From Schaalia odontolytica (GTDB lineage Bacteria > Actinomycetota > Actinomycetes > Actinomycetales > Actinomycetaceae), in NCBI RefSeq assembly GCF_024584435.1, contig NZ_CP102197.1, positions 1,302,001-1,366,000 of the forward strand: a stretch of 64,000 bases of DNA, given 5' to 3'. Of the stretch, positions 52,807 to 61,441 are shown piece by piece (the first letter of the stretch is position 1; each line of letters begins with the position of its first letter). The position numbers and the translations under genes were made by a program. The notes beneath the pieces were generated by a model that made no database searches, was not told the origin of the DNA, and was given only the letters and a program-made list of their open reading frames with translations.

Positions 52807-52907
52807 GCGGATAGGAAACGGCCATGCGGATAGCTTATGAACACGCGGATAGGCTAATAACCTATCCGCAAGGCGACAACCTATCCGCGTAGCAACAACC
52901 TATCCGC
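52807..52907. repeat. 19-bp-phased GCGGATAG repeat array B (3 + 3, perfectly symmetric)
   Basis: Three GCGGATAG(G/C) units start at 52807, 52826 and 52845, then three inverted CCTATCCGC units at 52861, 52880 and 52899; every step is exactly 19 bp within each arm. All three pairs share one centre of symmetry (start plus end is 105714 for each). In the inverted arm the unit read on the minus strand is GCGGATAGGTTRTT-like, matching array A's GCGGATAGGTTGT. The central palindrome is 25 bp, the same as in array A (21064-21088). Lies in a gene-free region. Confidence 0.9.
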
Positions 52908-53092
52908 GAACGTGCCGAATGAGCGGCTGCGCAAGACGGCACTCGCTCGCGGTATCCGTGAGGTGTACGAGAGGCCCCACTCTCGAGGTGTAGGAGAATC
53001 CAACGGCCACCTCGCAGGCTCGCGGCCAGGCTTTGAGCCGAGGGATCGAGGCGCGGGCGGGCAGGCCTACGGTGCGAGGACCACCGGTGAGA

Positions 53093-53152
53093 CAGCCAGC
53101 AGAAACCCCAGCAACGCAGCCAGCAAGAACACCTGTGCCACAGCCAGCAAGA
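53093..53152 (+). repeat. short degenerate CAGCCAGCA repeats
   Basis: ACAGCCAGCAGAAACCCC, GCAGCCAGCAAGAACACC and ACAGCCAGCAAGAACCCC recur at roughly 27-30-bp intervals in about 60 bp. They would encode SKN-like or NPS-like repeats but no start or ribosome site supports a gene. Possibly slippage-derived. Confidence 0.4.
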
Positions 53153-53170
53153 ACCCCGATGACACGAAAA

Positions 53171-53198
53171 GCCCGGAGGCGCATCTGCGCCTCCGGGC
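53171..53198 (-). terminator. terminator after FSA-type aldolase gene
   Basis: A 13-bp perfect stem (53171-53183 / 53186-53198) with a minimal loop, followed on the minus strand by TTTTCG, 14 bp past the gene's stop codon. Confidence 0.75.
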
Positions 53199-53211
53199 CT
53201 CAACACAAGGC

Positions 53212-53901
53212 TCACTTTTCCTTGATGAGATCCAGCCACGTGCGGCGCTCACCCACGAGGAAACCGAAGTCGCGGTTCTGATCCGCGATCGCCGCATCCG
53301 TCGCGGGGTTCTTGATGAGTGCGGCCAGGACGTCGGGGGCAGCGGTGATGGCACCCACGCCCTGGCGGACCAGCTCGAGGACCTGCTCGGAGTTCTTGAA
53401 GGATGCGGCCAGGACGTCGGCCTGCAGGTCGTAGGAGCGCAGTGTCCGGTGGATCTCGGAGGCGACGCGCACGCCGTCGATGCCGTAGTTGTCCATCCGG
53501 TTGACATAGGGGGCGACGTAGCGGGCCCCGGCCTTGGCGGCCATGAAGCCCTGCATAGACGAGTGGATGCCCGTGGCGGTGACCTGCATACCTTCGCGCA
53601 CGATGCGCGGGATCGCGGCGAAGCCCTCGCGCGTCACCGGCAGCTTGATGAAGAGGTTGCCTCCGATCTCGCCACGCAGGGCGCGGGCCTCGGCGACCAT
53701 GTCGTCGGCGCGCTCGGAGACGATCTGCACGTGCAGTTGGGCGCCGTCGGGCAGGATCTCCTTGATCTGGTGGAGGACCTCGAGGGGTTCCTTGCCCTCG
53801 CGATACAGGATCGTCGGGTTGGTCGTCACGCCGTCAATGGGCAGGTATTCCAGGGTCTTGGCGATGGAATCGACGTTTGCGTGATCGATGAGGATGAGCA
53901 T
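53212..53901 (-). CDS. transaldolase-like fructose-6-phosphate aldolase (FSA family)
   Basis: 229 residues; ATG at 53901 with AAAGGAG upstream. Short single-barrel transaldolase family: GVTTNPTIL (about residue 24), Schiff-base Lys in NLFIKLPVT (about residue 86), VTATGIHSSMQGFMAAKAGA, APYVNRMDNYGIDG and VLAASFKN. FSA/TalC-type enzymes act on fructose-6-P or sedoheptulose-7-P; the HSS in place of the more common YTS/FS leaves the exact reaction open. Monocistronic, upstream of repeat array B. Confidence 0.88.
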   Translation of the reverse strand: MLILIDHANVDSIAKTLEYLPIDGVTTNPTILYREGKEPLEVLHQIKEILPDGAQLHVQIVSERADDMVAEARALRGEIGGNLFIKLPVTREGFAAIPRIVREGMQVTATGIHSSMQGFMAAKAGARYVAPYVNRMDNYGIDGVRVASEIHRTLRSYDLQADVLAASFKNSEQVLELVRQGVGAITAAPDVLAALIKNPATDAAIADQNRDFGFLVGERRTWLDLIKEK

Positions 53902-54006
53902 GTGTGCAGCTCCTTTGCGCAGTCGTGGGTTTTCGCTCTCCTAGGATAGCGCGGGCGGGAGCGGCCCACTGGCCTCTCCCGCCCGCCTCCTCAAGCGATC
54001 CGCAGA

Positions 54007-55569
<1,563 letters not shown>

Positions 55570-55617
55570 TCACCCGGGCAGGCAGGGACTCGCCCGCCCC
55601 GACGGGCCCGGCTCCTC

Positions 55618-56889
55618 TCATTCGTCGCCGCGCCCGTGGGCACGGCGCGCACGCGCCATCGTGGCTCCCGTGACTGTGAGATCAATCGGCGCGGCTCCCC
55701 GCGCCAGCATACGGGCAGCGGTGAGAGCGTCGGGGCGTCCCTCCCACACGCGCATCGACACGGAGCCATCGGGGCCGACCTCGTGAATCCACCGGCCCAT
55801 TCCTGCCCGCGCGTGCGAGTCGGCCCACGCCACCGCGCGCGCGTAATCGACCGCGAGAGCCTCGGCGCGGTCGGCGGGGACGAGTTCGGCGAGGACGCGG
55901 GCCGCGCTCGCGGCCTCGCAGACCACCCAGTGCATGCGCTCGGGTGCGGCGACCGCTCCGGTGGGGTCCAGCGTATAGACGAAGCCGCCGATTCCCCGCT
56001 CCGTCGATCCGTCGGCGAGGGCCCGGTCGTACAGGGCGATGGCCGTGTCCAGCATCCACGCTCCGGGCTCCTCGCCCATGGTGCGCAGGATCGCGATCAC
56101 CTGTCCGATGAGGCGCGCCGCCTTGAAGCCCAATCCCGGCACGGTGTCCAGTGGGCGGATGAGTTCGCGCGCCGCCTCGTCGTCGGCATCCGACAGGGGC
56201 CGCCACTGCGCGTCGTAGAGGTCGGGCAGGGCGAAACCGGCGCGCGCGGCGACCTCGCCGACGAGGCGCATGATGGCACGCGCCCGATCGAACCAGGCAC
56301 GCCGGGAGGTCGCCTCCCACGCGGCGAGGTAGGCCTGCGCGGTGTCGAGGTTGGTGGAGAGGCGTCGCAGGGGCGAGCGGAGGCCGCTCGCCGCGTCGAT
56401 CTCCTCGCGCACGCTGCCCGTCCGCGGATCCCACCAGCGCCGATCCTGATCCGCGTCGAGCTCGTCGAGCAGATGCGCGGCCCCCTCGTGGCCGAGCATG
56501 GAGGCCGCCGCGGCCGCTCCGATCATCGCCGACTGCGCCCGCTGGGACAGGAGGGCGCGCGGAACCGGCGTGGCGCTATCCTGCGAGGTCGGCACCACCT
56601 CGGCGTACCACGCACCCTGCTCGGCGCGCAGCGGGCCGCGCATCGCGGCGAGGCCGTGGGAGACGAGGTGAGAGGCTCCTTCGATACCTCGCATCTGCGC
56701 AAGGGCGAAGACGTGGGTCATGCGAGCGCTAATCCGGGCATCCAGGGGACGACCGAGATCGGCCTGCCCGTCCGCGCGCAGGAAAGCAAAGCCGACGCGC
56801 GCCTTCGACCGGGACGCGAAGGCGACGAGCGCGTTGAAGTCGGCGTCGAAGGCACGGCGCAGGTCTTCGTTGTTCCAGGGGGCGTTCAT
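55618..56889 (-). CDS. AGE-family epimerase/isomerase
   Basis: 423 residues from the ATG at 56889 with TAGGAG upstream; the open frame back to 57075 has no support. An (alpha/alpha)6-barrel N-acylglucosamine 2-epimerase-like protein: FAFLRADGQADL, RMTHVFALAQMRGIEGASHLVSHGLAAM, WYAEVVP, GGFVYTLDPTG, HWVVCEAASAARVLAEL (the Glu/His region) and WADSHARAGMGRWIHEV. Members isomerise mannose/fructose, cellobiose or sulfoquinovose, or epimerise N-acylglucosamine; which one applies is not clear. Placed between guaB and a MerR-type regulator, likely as a single gene. Confidence 0.82.
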   Translation of the reverse strand: MNAPWNNEDLRRAFDADFNALVAFASRSKARVGFAFLRADGQADLGRPLDARISARMTHVFALAQMRGIEGASHLVSHGLAAMRGPLRAEQGAWYAEVVPTSQDSATPVPRALLSQRAQSAMIGAAAAASMLGHEGAAHLLDELDADQDRRWWDPRTGSVREEIDAASGLRSPLRRLSTNLDTAQAYLAAWEATSRRAWFDRARAIMRLVGEVAARAGFALPDLYDAQWRPLSDADDEAARELIRPLDTVPGLGFKAARLIGQVIAILRTMGEEPGAWMLDTAIALYDRALADGSTERGIGGFVYTLDPTGAVAAPERMHWVVCEAASAARVLAELVPADRAEALAVDYARAVAWADSHARAGMGRWIHEVGPDGSVSMRVWEGRPDALTAARMLARGAAPIDLTVTGATMARARRAHGRGDE

Positions 56890-57008
56890 GACTGTTCTCC
56901 TACCGGGACGTACCCTCACCGTAGCACCTGACCAGGTCATTTCGCCCCGGCGAGCACATCGCGTGCCGACGACGTCAAGCCTGGGGGCCCACACCCTTAC
57001 CGGTCGGC

Positions 57009-57929
57009 TCAGGAACGGCCAACCAGCTGCAGGTCGGCCTGGGGAGCGAGAAGTGCGAGGGCTTCCTCCACGCACGCGCTGACGGTGCGCACCCTTTGCA
57101 CCCGGGGCGAGAGGACCTCGGGGGAATCGGTTCCCACCACGATCATGGGAATGCCGTAGCGCGCGTCAAGTTCCTCGATCGTGGCCGCGCAGGTGGTCCC
57201 GCAGCCGAAGACGACCGCGAGCGACGGCACCCCGCCGCGCACGTACTCGCGGAATCGATCACAGGCGGTCGCGCCGTCGTAGTCCTCACTGGACAGGACT
57301 CGCACCTCGCACCCGTACCAGGCCAGGGCGATGCCGATGACCTGGGCTGCCGTCTCGTGGGGGGCGTCGCTGATGAGGGCGACCCGGTCTCCCCCGACGA
57401 GTGCGCGCGTGGGACGCGAGTGGTAGACGCCGCGACACACGCGCTGGAAGGCGTTGACCAGCATGAGCGCGGGAGCGGCTCCGACGGGGTCACCGGCGGG
57501 GGCGGAACGCAGGGATTTGAGGGTGGGCTCGACGAAGCGCGACCACGTGTGAACGAGGCCGTGGCTGGCGACCGTCGCCTCAAGAACCTCCTCAAGGCGC
57601 GGGTAGTCGTCGCCGAGGGCGACCGTTCGTAGCTGGGCGGCGTTGGCAGGTCCCACGCGCGGATGCAGGGACGTTTCGGCGAGCGCTCGGCGGGCTGCTT
57701 GGGCTGCGGGCATCCCCGCTCGGATGTGGTTGATCATCGCACGCAGGCGCTCGACGTCCTCGGGCATGTAGCGGCGTCGGGCACCCGCCTGTCGCCCCGT
57801 CGGGCCCAGGCCGTAGCGTCGTTCCCAGGTCCGCAGGGTCGAGGCCGAGACGCCCAGTTCGTCGGCGACGGAGGAGACCGTGCGACAGCGATTGGCCTGC
57901 GTGGACTGCGTGAGAATCGCCCGCGGCAT
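57009..57929 (-). CDS. MerR-type regulator with B12-binding-like domain
   Basis: 306 residues. N-terminal MerR helix-turn-helix (SSVADELGVSASTLRTWERRYGL, residues 19-41; key STLRTWERRYGL), then a helical linker (about 110-190), and a Rossmann-like C-terminal domain (RVALISDAPHETAAQVIGIALAWYG then VRVLSSEDYDGATACDRF and VVFGCGTTCAATIEEL). The DAPHETAAQ stretch corresponds to the E/D-x-H-x-x-G cobalamin-binding motif of CarH/LitR-type sensors with partial conservation. It may sense cobalamin or light, or the pocket may be empty. Faces an AT-rich regulatory region shared with the divergent whiB gene. Confidence 0.75.
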   Translation of the reverse strand: MPRAILTQSTQANRCRTVSSVADELGVSASTLRTWERRYGLGPTGRQAGARRRYMPEDVERLRAMINHIRAGMPAAQAARRALAETSLHPRVGPANAAQLRTVALGDDYPRLEEVLEATVASHGLVHTWSRFVEPTLKSLRSAPAGDPVGAAPALMLVNAFQRVCRGVYHSRPTRALVGGDRVALISDAPHETAAQVIGIALAWYGCEVRVLSSEDYDGATACDRFREYVRGGVPSLAVVFGCGTTCAATIEELDARYGIPMIVVGTDSPEVLSPRVQRVRTVSACVEEALALLAPQADLQLVGRS

Positions 57930-58050
57930 GTCCCCTCCCCCTTTTGTTCATGCTGGTATGACTTCGATTGTTGCGTGTTCTCCACACAATCGCCACAGGA
58001 GGAACCTCGAGATTTGCCGCTAAGTTATTCACGTAGTTGTTCATATTTCG

Positions 58051-58083
58051 TTCAGCATTTGCAGCATACTTTTTTCAGCATTT
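58051..58083. repeat. repeated TTCAGCATTT in AT-rich divergent region
   Basis: TTCAGCATTT occurs at 58051-58060 and again at 58074-58083, 23 bp apart, in a ~200-bp A+T-rich segment (57960-58170) between the divergent MerR-type regulator and the whiB-like gene. It is a candidate operator for the MerR-like protein; no other evidence. Confidence 0.4.
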
Positions 58084-58122
58084 TTACAGACATTTTCCCT
58101 CATTCTGAGAACTGGCTCATAC

Positions 58123-58166
58123 TTCAAGAAAGATGCTTGAATAACTACCGCACAAGTGTCTATCCT
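58123..58166 (+). promoter_or_regulatory. whiB-like gene promoter with overlapping dyad
   Basis: TTGAAT (58137-58142), 18 bp, TATCCT (58161-58166). A dyad TTCAAG-N7-CTTGAA (58123-58141) overlaps the -35. A repressor or activator binding it would directly control the WhiB-like gene. Confidence 0.5.
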
Positions 58167-58178
58167 TGCCAGCATCGT

Positions 58179-58197
58179 GTGCCGAAAATGTCGGCAC
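58179..58197 (+). promoter_or_regulatory. 5'-UTR hairpin upstream of whiB-like gene
   Basis: GTGCCGA-AAATG-TCGGCAC, a perfect 7-bp stem, lies between the promoter and the ribosome site (AAGGAGG). It could be an mRNA stabiliser or a second operator. Confidence 0.5.
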
Positions 58198-58221
58198 GAC
58201 AGACATGAAGGAGGCACCCAA

Positions 58222-58518
58222 GTGACTGACGTCTCCCGCCTGCCCGGCCCCATGATCGACGCATGGGAGTGGCAGTACGAAGCGGCGTGCCGAGACCTGG
58301 ACACGGAGCTGTTCTTCCACCCCGAGGGTGAGCGCGGCTCCACGCGCCGACGCCGCGCGGCAAACGCCAAGGCGATCTGCGCGACCTGCCCGGTCATCGA
58401 GCAGTGCCGATCCTACGCTCTGGCCGCTCAGGAGCCCTACGGCATCTGGGGCGGAATGACCGAGGAAGAGCGCCGCGAGGAGATCCGCTCCTCGGGGCGC
58501 GGACGCCGCGTTTCCTGA
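58222..58518 (+). CDS. WhiB-family iron-sulfur transcriptional regulator (WhiD/WhiB3-like)
   Basis: 98 residues from the GTG at 58222 with AAGGAGG 9 bp upstream. Four Fe-S cysteines: one in WQYEAACRDLDTELFF and three in AICATCPVIEQC (C-x2-C-x5-C), then the GIWGGMTEEER turn and a basic tail RGRRVS. HPEGERG between the first and second cysteines and EPYGIWGG match the WhiD/WhiB3 subgroup, which responds to redox or NO and acts with the housekeeping sigma factor. The AT-rich upstream region with two dyads implies heavy regulation. A terminator follows. Confidence 0.9.
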   Translation: MTDVSRLPGPMIDAWEWQYEAACRDLDTELFFHPEGERGSTRRRRAANAKAICATCPVIEQCRSYALAAQEPYGIWGGMTEEERREEIRSSGRGRRVS

Positions 58519-58535
58519 CCCGCGACGCAAACGCC

Positions 58536-58565
58536 GGTGCGGCATCGCCACCGCGATGCCGCACC
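58536..58565 (+). terminator. terminator after whiB-like gene
   Basis: Perfect 13-bp stem (58536-58548 / 58553-58565) with a 4-nt loop, followed by ATTTTACTG. Strong candidate Rho-independent terminator. Confidence 0.85.
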
Positions 58566-58624
58566 ATTTTACTGCCCACGCGACCCGCGAGACCCGATCG
58601 ACGACCACCTACCAGAGAGCACAC

Positions 58625-59443
58625 ATGACCACCAACGAGGCCAAGGAAGCGGCGAGCACGCCGCCCGGCAAGCACCCGTCCACCCCTTACAAGACGCTGT
58701 TCTTCGTCACCGCTCCCATCACGGCGATCCTCGCAGGAGCCTGCGTGTGGATGGGCGTGCAGCTTGCCTCCGCCCCATCGGCATCCTCATCGCCAACCCC
58801 GACGGCAGCCGCAACGGCCGCCGGACAGGCACCCGCCAACGCCGAGACCGCCGCCCCCAGTCAAACGAATCAGAACAACCTGACGATCATGGAGTCGTTC
58901 ATGCGTCACCAGGCGGATGACCCCCAGGCCAAGGGCGACATCAACGCCCCGGTGACGCTGGTGATCTTCTCTGACTTCGCCTGCCCGTACTGCACCAAGT
59001 TCGCCCAGGAGATCGACCCGGCACTGGCCGACCTCGTCGAGGACGGCACGCTGCGTGTCGAGTGGTACGACTTGGCGCAGATCACCGAGTCGTCACCGCT
59101 CGCCGCTCAGGCGGGCATCGCGGCCGGCGAGCAGGGCAAGTTCTGGGAGTTTCACGACGCCGTCTACGCAGCCGCCGACCCGACGGGGCACCCCCAGTAT
59201 TCGCAGGATGCGCTCGTTGACTTTGCGGCCAAGGCTGGCGTCTCGGACCTGGAGAAGTTCCGGGCGACCATGCTGGACGAGCACACCGCCGCGAAGGTGA
59301 GTGCCGCCAAGGAACGCGCCCACCAGGCGGGCATCACCGGCACCCCCACGATGTTCATCAACAAGGCCTTCATCAGCGGTTACCGGGACGCCTCCTACGT
59401 GCGCGCGACGATTATGGACCAGGCTGCTCAGACCGTCTCCTGA
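58625..59443 (+). CDS. membrane-anchored DsbA-like thioredoxin-fold protein
   Basis: 272 residues from the ATG at 58625; the frame back to 58556 lies in the terminator. A cytoplasmic N-terminus, one transmembrane helix (TLFFVTAPITAILAGACVWM, about residues 24-43), an Ala/Thr/Pro-rich linker, then a DsbA/Thioredoxin_4 domain with active-site FACPYC, GEQGKFWEFHDAVYA and TGTPTMFIN (cis-Pro loop). The domain should lie outside the membrane, forming or isomerising disulfides in secreted proteins, or reducing them. Monocistronic and convergent with groES through a shared terminator. Confidence 0.85.
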   Translation: MTTNEAKEAASTPPGKHPSTPYKTLFFVTAPITAILAGACVWMGVQLASAPSASSSPTPTAAATAAGQAPANAETAAPSQTNQNNLTIMESFMRHQADDPQAKGDINAPVTLVIFSDFACPYCTKFAQEIDPALADLVEDGTLRVEWYDLAQITESSPLAAQAGIAAGEQGKFWEFHDAVYAAADPTGHPQYSQDALVDFAAKAGVSDLEKFRATMLDEHTAAKVSAAKERAHQAGITGTPTMFINKAFISGYRDASYVRATIMDQAAQTVS

Positions 59444-59536
59444 GATCCCGCGTCGCCAGCCTGAGGGCTCCGGCACGCGAGCGCGCTTCGCCGGAATGCT
59501 CCCCCACAGGAGCGGGACGCCGCGACACCAGCACAA

Positions 59537-59575
59537 GAGGGGCGGCCCGGAAGGAATCCTTCCGGGCCGCCCCTC
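59537..59575. terminator. bidirectional terminator between dsbA-like gene and groES
   Basis: A very strong inverted repeat: the arms around AAGGA-A-TCCTT extend 19 bp each (59537-59555 / 59557-59575). It lies between the convergent genes. Confidence 0.8.
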
Positions 59576-59602
59576 ATCGCCGGTGAGGCGATATCAGAGA
59601 CC

Positions 59603-59899
59603 TCAGCGCTCGACAACCGCCAGGACGTCACGCGAGGACAGGATCTGGAACTCCTGGCCGTCGTACTTGACCTCGGTGCCACCGTAACGCGAGTAGATGA
59701 CGGTGTCGCCGACCTTGACGTCGACGGGAACACGATTGCCGTTGTCGTCAACGCGACCCGGACCCACGGCGACAACCTCGCCTTCCTGGGGCTTTTCCTT
59801 GGCGGTATCCGGGATGACCAGGCCGGAGGCGGTGGTCTGCTCGGCCTCAACCTGACGGATGACGATGCGGTCCTCGAGGGGCTTGATGGAGATCGACAT
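59603..59899 (-). CDS. groES: co-chaperonin GroES
   Basis: 98 residues from the ATG at 59899 (AGGGAGCGAC upstream). Chaperonin-10 family: [33 protein letters not shown] (here cited as [17 protein letters not shown] and [12 protein letters not shown]), mobile loop, [27 protein letters not shown] and [15 protein letters not shown]. Caps GroEL rings during folding. groEL is not adjacent in this window; many actinobacteria carry groES-groEL1 together, so here it appears solitary. A CIRCE-like palindrome lies 115 bp upstream. Confidence 0.96.
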   Translation of the reverse strand: MSISIKPLEDRIVIRQVEAEQTTASGLVIPDTAKEKPQEGEVVAVGPGRVDDNGNRVPVDVKVGDTVIYSRYGGTEVKYDGQEFQILSSRDVLAVVER

Positions 59900-60013
59900 T
59901 GTCGCTCCCTTTCTTTTTGTCACGAAGGTGCTCGTCCTTTCCCTGCCGTCGCGGGGGTCAGGTGCAGGACCGGTCGCGGATGTTCCGCGTTTCCTCTCCA
60001 GAGTGTAGGCGCG

Positions 60014-60048
60014 CTCCTGGCACTCGGGCAACCCGAGTGCCAGGAGCG
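60014..60048. promoter_or_regulatory. CIRCE-like element (HrcA operator)
   Basis: CTGGCACTC-N9-GAGTGCCAG (60018-60026 and 60036-60044) matches CIRCE (TTAGCACTC-N9-GAGTGCTAA) at 7 of 9 positions in each arm and has the exact 9-bp spacing. The palindrome extends to 16-bp arms (60014-60029 / 60033-60048). It probably places groES under HrcA heat-shock control. Confidence 0.7.
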
Positions 60049-60137
60049 TTCACCCTCGGCGTGAAGCGGACGAGGTCACGCGTCGTCCACAAATACCGGA
60101 TGCCCCGCCCAAGCAGCGAAGATGACACAATGGCCCG

Positions 60138-61376
60138 GTGAGCACCCTAACCCCCGTCCTCTCCTCGCCCGGCTGGGAGCTGCTGGAATCCCTCCAGGCC
60201 CGCCAGGGCACCACCCCCGTGCCCCTGCCCGAGTTGGCGGGTGCCCTGCGTTCCTCCGGCGTGCCAGCCGAGCTCGCGGCCGCCGTTGTCACCCAGCTCG
60301 CCCTACGTCGCGCGGCGCGTGCAAAGTTTGGCCCCATCGCCTCGCACATGGTGTTCACCCGCGACGGTCTCGAACAGGCAACCCGTCTCGTCGTGGCCGC
60401 CCGCCACGCCCAGCGATTCCGAGACGCGGGTGTGAGGCGGGTCGCCGACCTGGGGTGCGGGATCGGCGCAGACTCCGTCGCCATCGCGGGCCTCGGGATG
60501 GGGGTGCTCGCCGTCGACATTGATCCGGAGGCCGCCCAGGCGGCGGCCGCCAACCTGCGCGACTTCGACGACGCTCAGGTGCGCCTGGGCGACGTCATGG
60601 ATCTCGACATCGCCGAGCTGGCCGGTGACGGGGTCGACGCCATCTTCGCGGATCCCGCCAGGCGCACGGGAGCGGCACGCGGCTCAAGCCGCATCACCGA
60701 CCCCGAGCGCTGGTCTCCTCCCCTGTCCTCCGCCCTGAGGTGGGCCCAGACGATCAGCGCCGTCGGCGTGAAGGTCGCGCCCGGCATCACCTACGATCGG
60801 ATCCCACCCACGTGGCACGCCCAGTGGGTCAGCGTGGGAGGCGACCTCGTTGAGGCATCGCTGTGGTCTCCCCCTCTCGCCCCCGAGGGACCGGGGCGCT
60901 CGTGCCTCCTCCTGGACGAGACCGGGGCGGCCCACGGCATCTCCTCGCGCGACGGTCAGGAGGCCAACGCCCCCGCCGAGGTCGTCGACGTGGTACCGCT
61001 GGGGAACACGATCGCAGAGCCGGACCCGGCGGTCATTCGCTCGGGGATGCTCGCCCAGCTCGCTCGGCTCGTCGGCGCCGGGATCGTCTCGCCCTCGATC
61101 GCATACCTGACTGGGGACGATTTACCCGCCAGTCCCTTCTACGACCGATTCGAAGTCCTGGAGGTGACGAACCTGCGGGCGAAGGCGATCTCTGCGGCGC
61201 TGCGAACGCTCGACGCGGGCAGCGTGGAGATCAAGAAACGCGGAGCGGACATCGATCCCGACGCCCTGCGCAAGTCCCTGAAGCTGAGCGGAGTGGGCCA
61301 GGCCACCGTCATCGCCACGCGCGTCGACGGGCGCCACCGTGCCATCGTCTGCAGGCGCTTGCCCGCAAACCTGTAA
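60138..61376 (+). CDS. class I SAM methyltransferase with THUMP-like domain
   Basis: 412 residues from the GTG at 60138. SAM motif I VADLGCGIGADSVAIAG (about residue 101), motif II AVDIDPEAAQAA, motif IV IFADPARRTG (DPPR-like) and a C-terminal THUMP-like region (GTPxYDRFEVLEVTNLRAKAIS, SVEIKKRGADIDPDALRK, ATVIATRVDGRHRAIVC). Actinobacterial relatives are suspected nucleic-acid or tRNA methyltransferases; the target is unknown. No ribosome site is seen; CACAAT ends 6 nt before the GTG, so a leaderless transcript is likely. The glutamate-cysteine ligase follows 65 bp later. Confidence 0.85.
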   Translation: MSTLTPVLSSPGWELLESLQARQGTTPVPLPELAGALRSSGVPAELAAAVVTQLALRRAARAKFGPIASHMVFTRDGLEQATRLVVAARHAQRFRDAGVRRVADLGCGIGADSVAIAGLGMGVLAVDIDPEAAQAAAANLRDFDDAQVRLGDVMDLDIAELAGDGVDAIFADPARRTGAARGSSRITDPERWSPPLSSALRWAQTISAVGVKVAPGITYDRIPPTWHAQWVSVGGDLVEASLWSPPLAPEGPGRSCLLLDETGAAHGISSRDGQEANAPAEVVDVVPLGNTIAEPDPAVIRSGMLAQLARLVGAGIVSPSIAYLTGDDLPASPFYDRFEVLEVTNLRAKAISAALRTLDAGSVEIKKRGADIDPDALRKSLKLSGVGQATVIATRVDGRHRAIVCRRLPANL

Positions 61377-61441
61377 GGAAGCTCTCCGCCGACGACCCGC
61401 CTTCGCCTGCCACAATGAAGGCACCCAGCGAAAGGAACGAC

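Larger units (their letters stand above)
52360..53211. other. 852-bp gene-free intergenic region
   Basis: No reading frame here has protein-like composition or a ribosome site; open frames on both strands are Arg/Pro/Ser-rich by-products of GC bias. It contains an imperfect 21-bp-spaced direct repeat (52650-52689), the symmetric array B (52807-52907), a short degenerate repeat of GCCAGCAAGAAC-like units (about 53093-53152), and the aldolase terminator (53171-53198). I see no tRNA, SRP or other known RNA in it. Confidence 0.7.

Noticed and set aside
52807..52907. CRISPR array
   Set aside because: Conserved units are only 9-13 bp with 6-10-bp spacers, and half are inverted; there are no cas genes in the window.
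52862..53239. 125-codon Cys/Trp-rich minus-strand frame (CWLWHRCSCW repeats)
   Set aside because: Its odd composition comes from the CAGCCAGCA repeats and the terminator; no ribosome site, no start context, spans array B.
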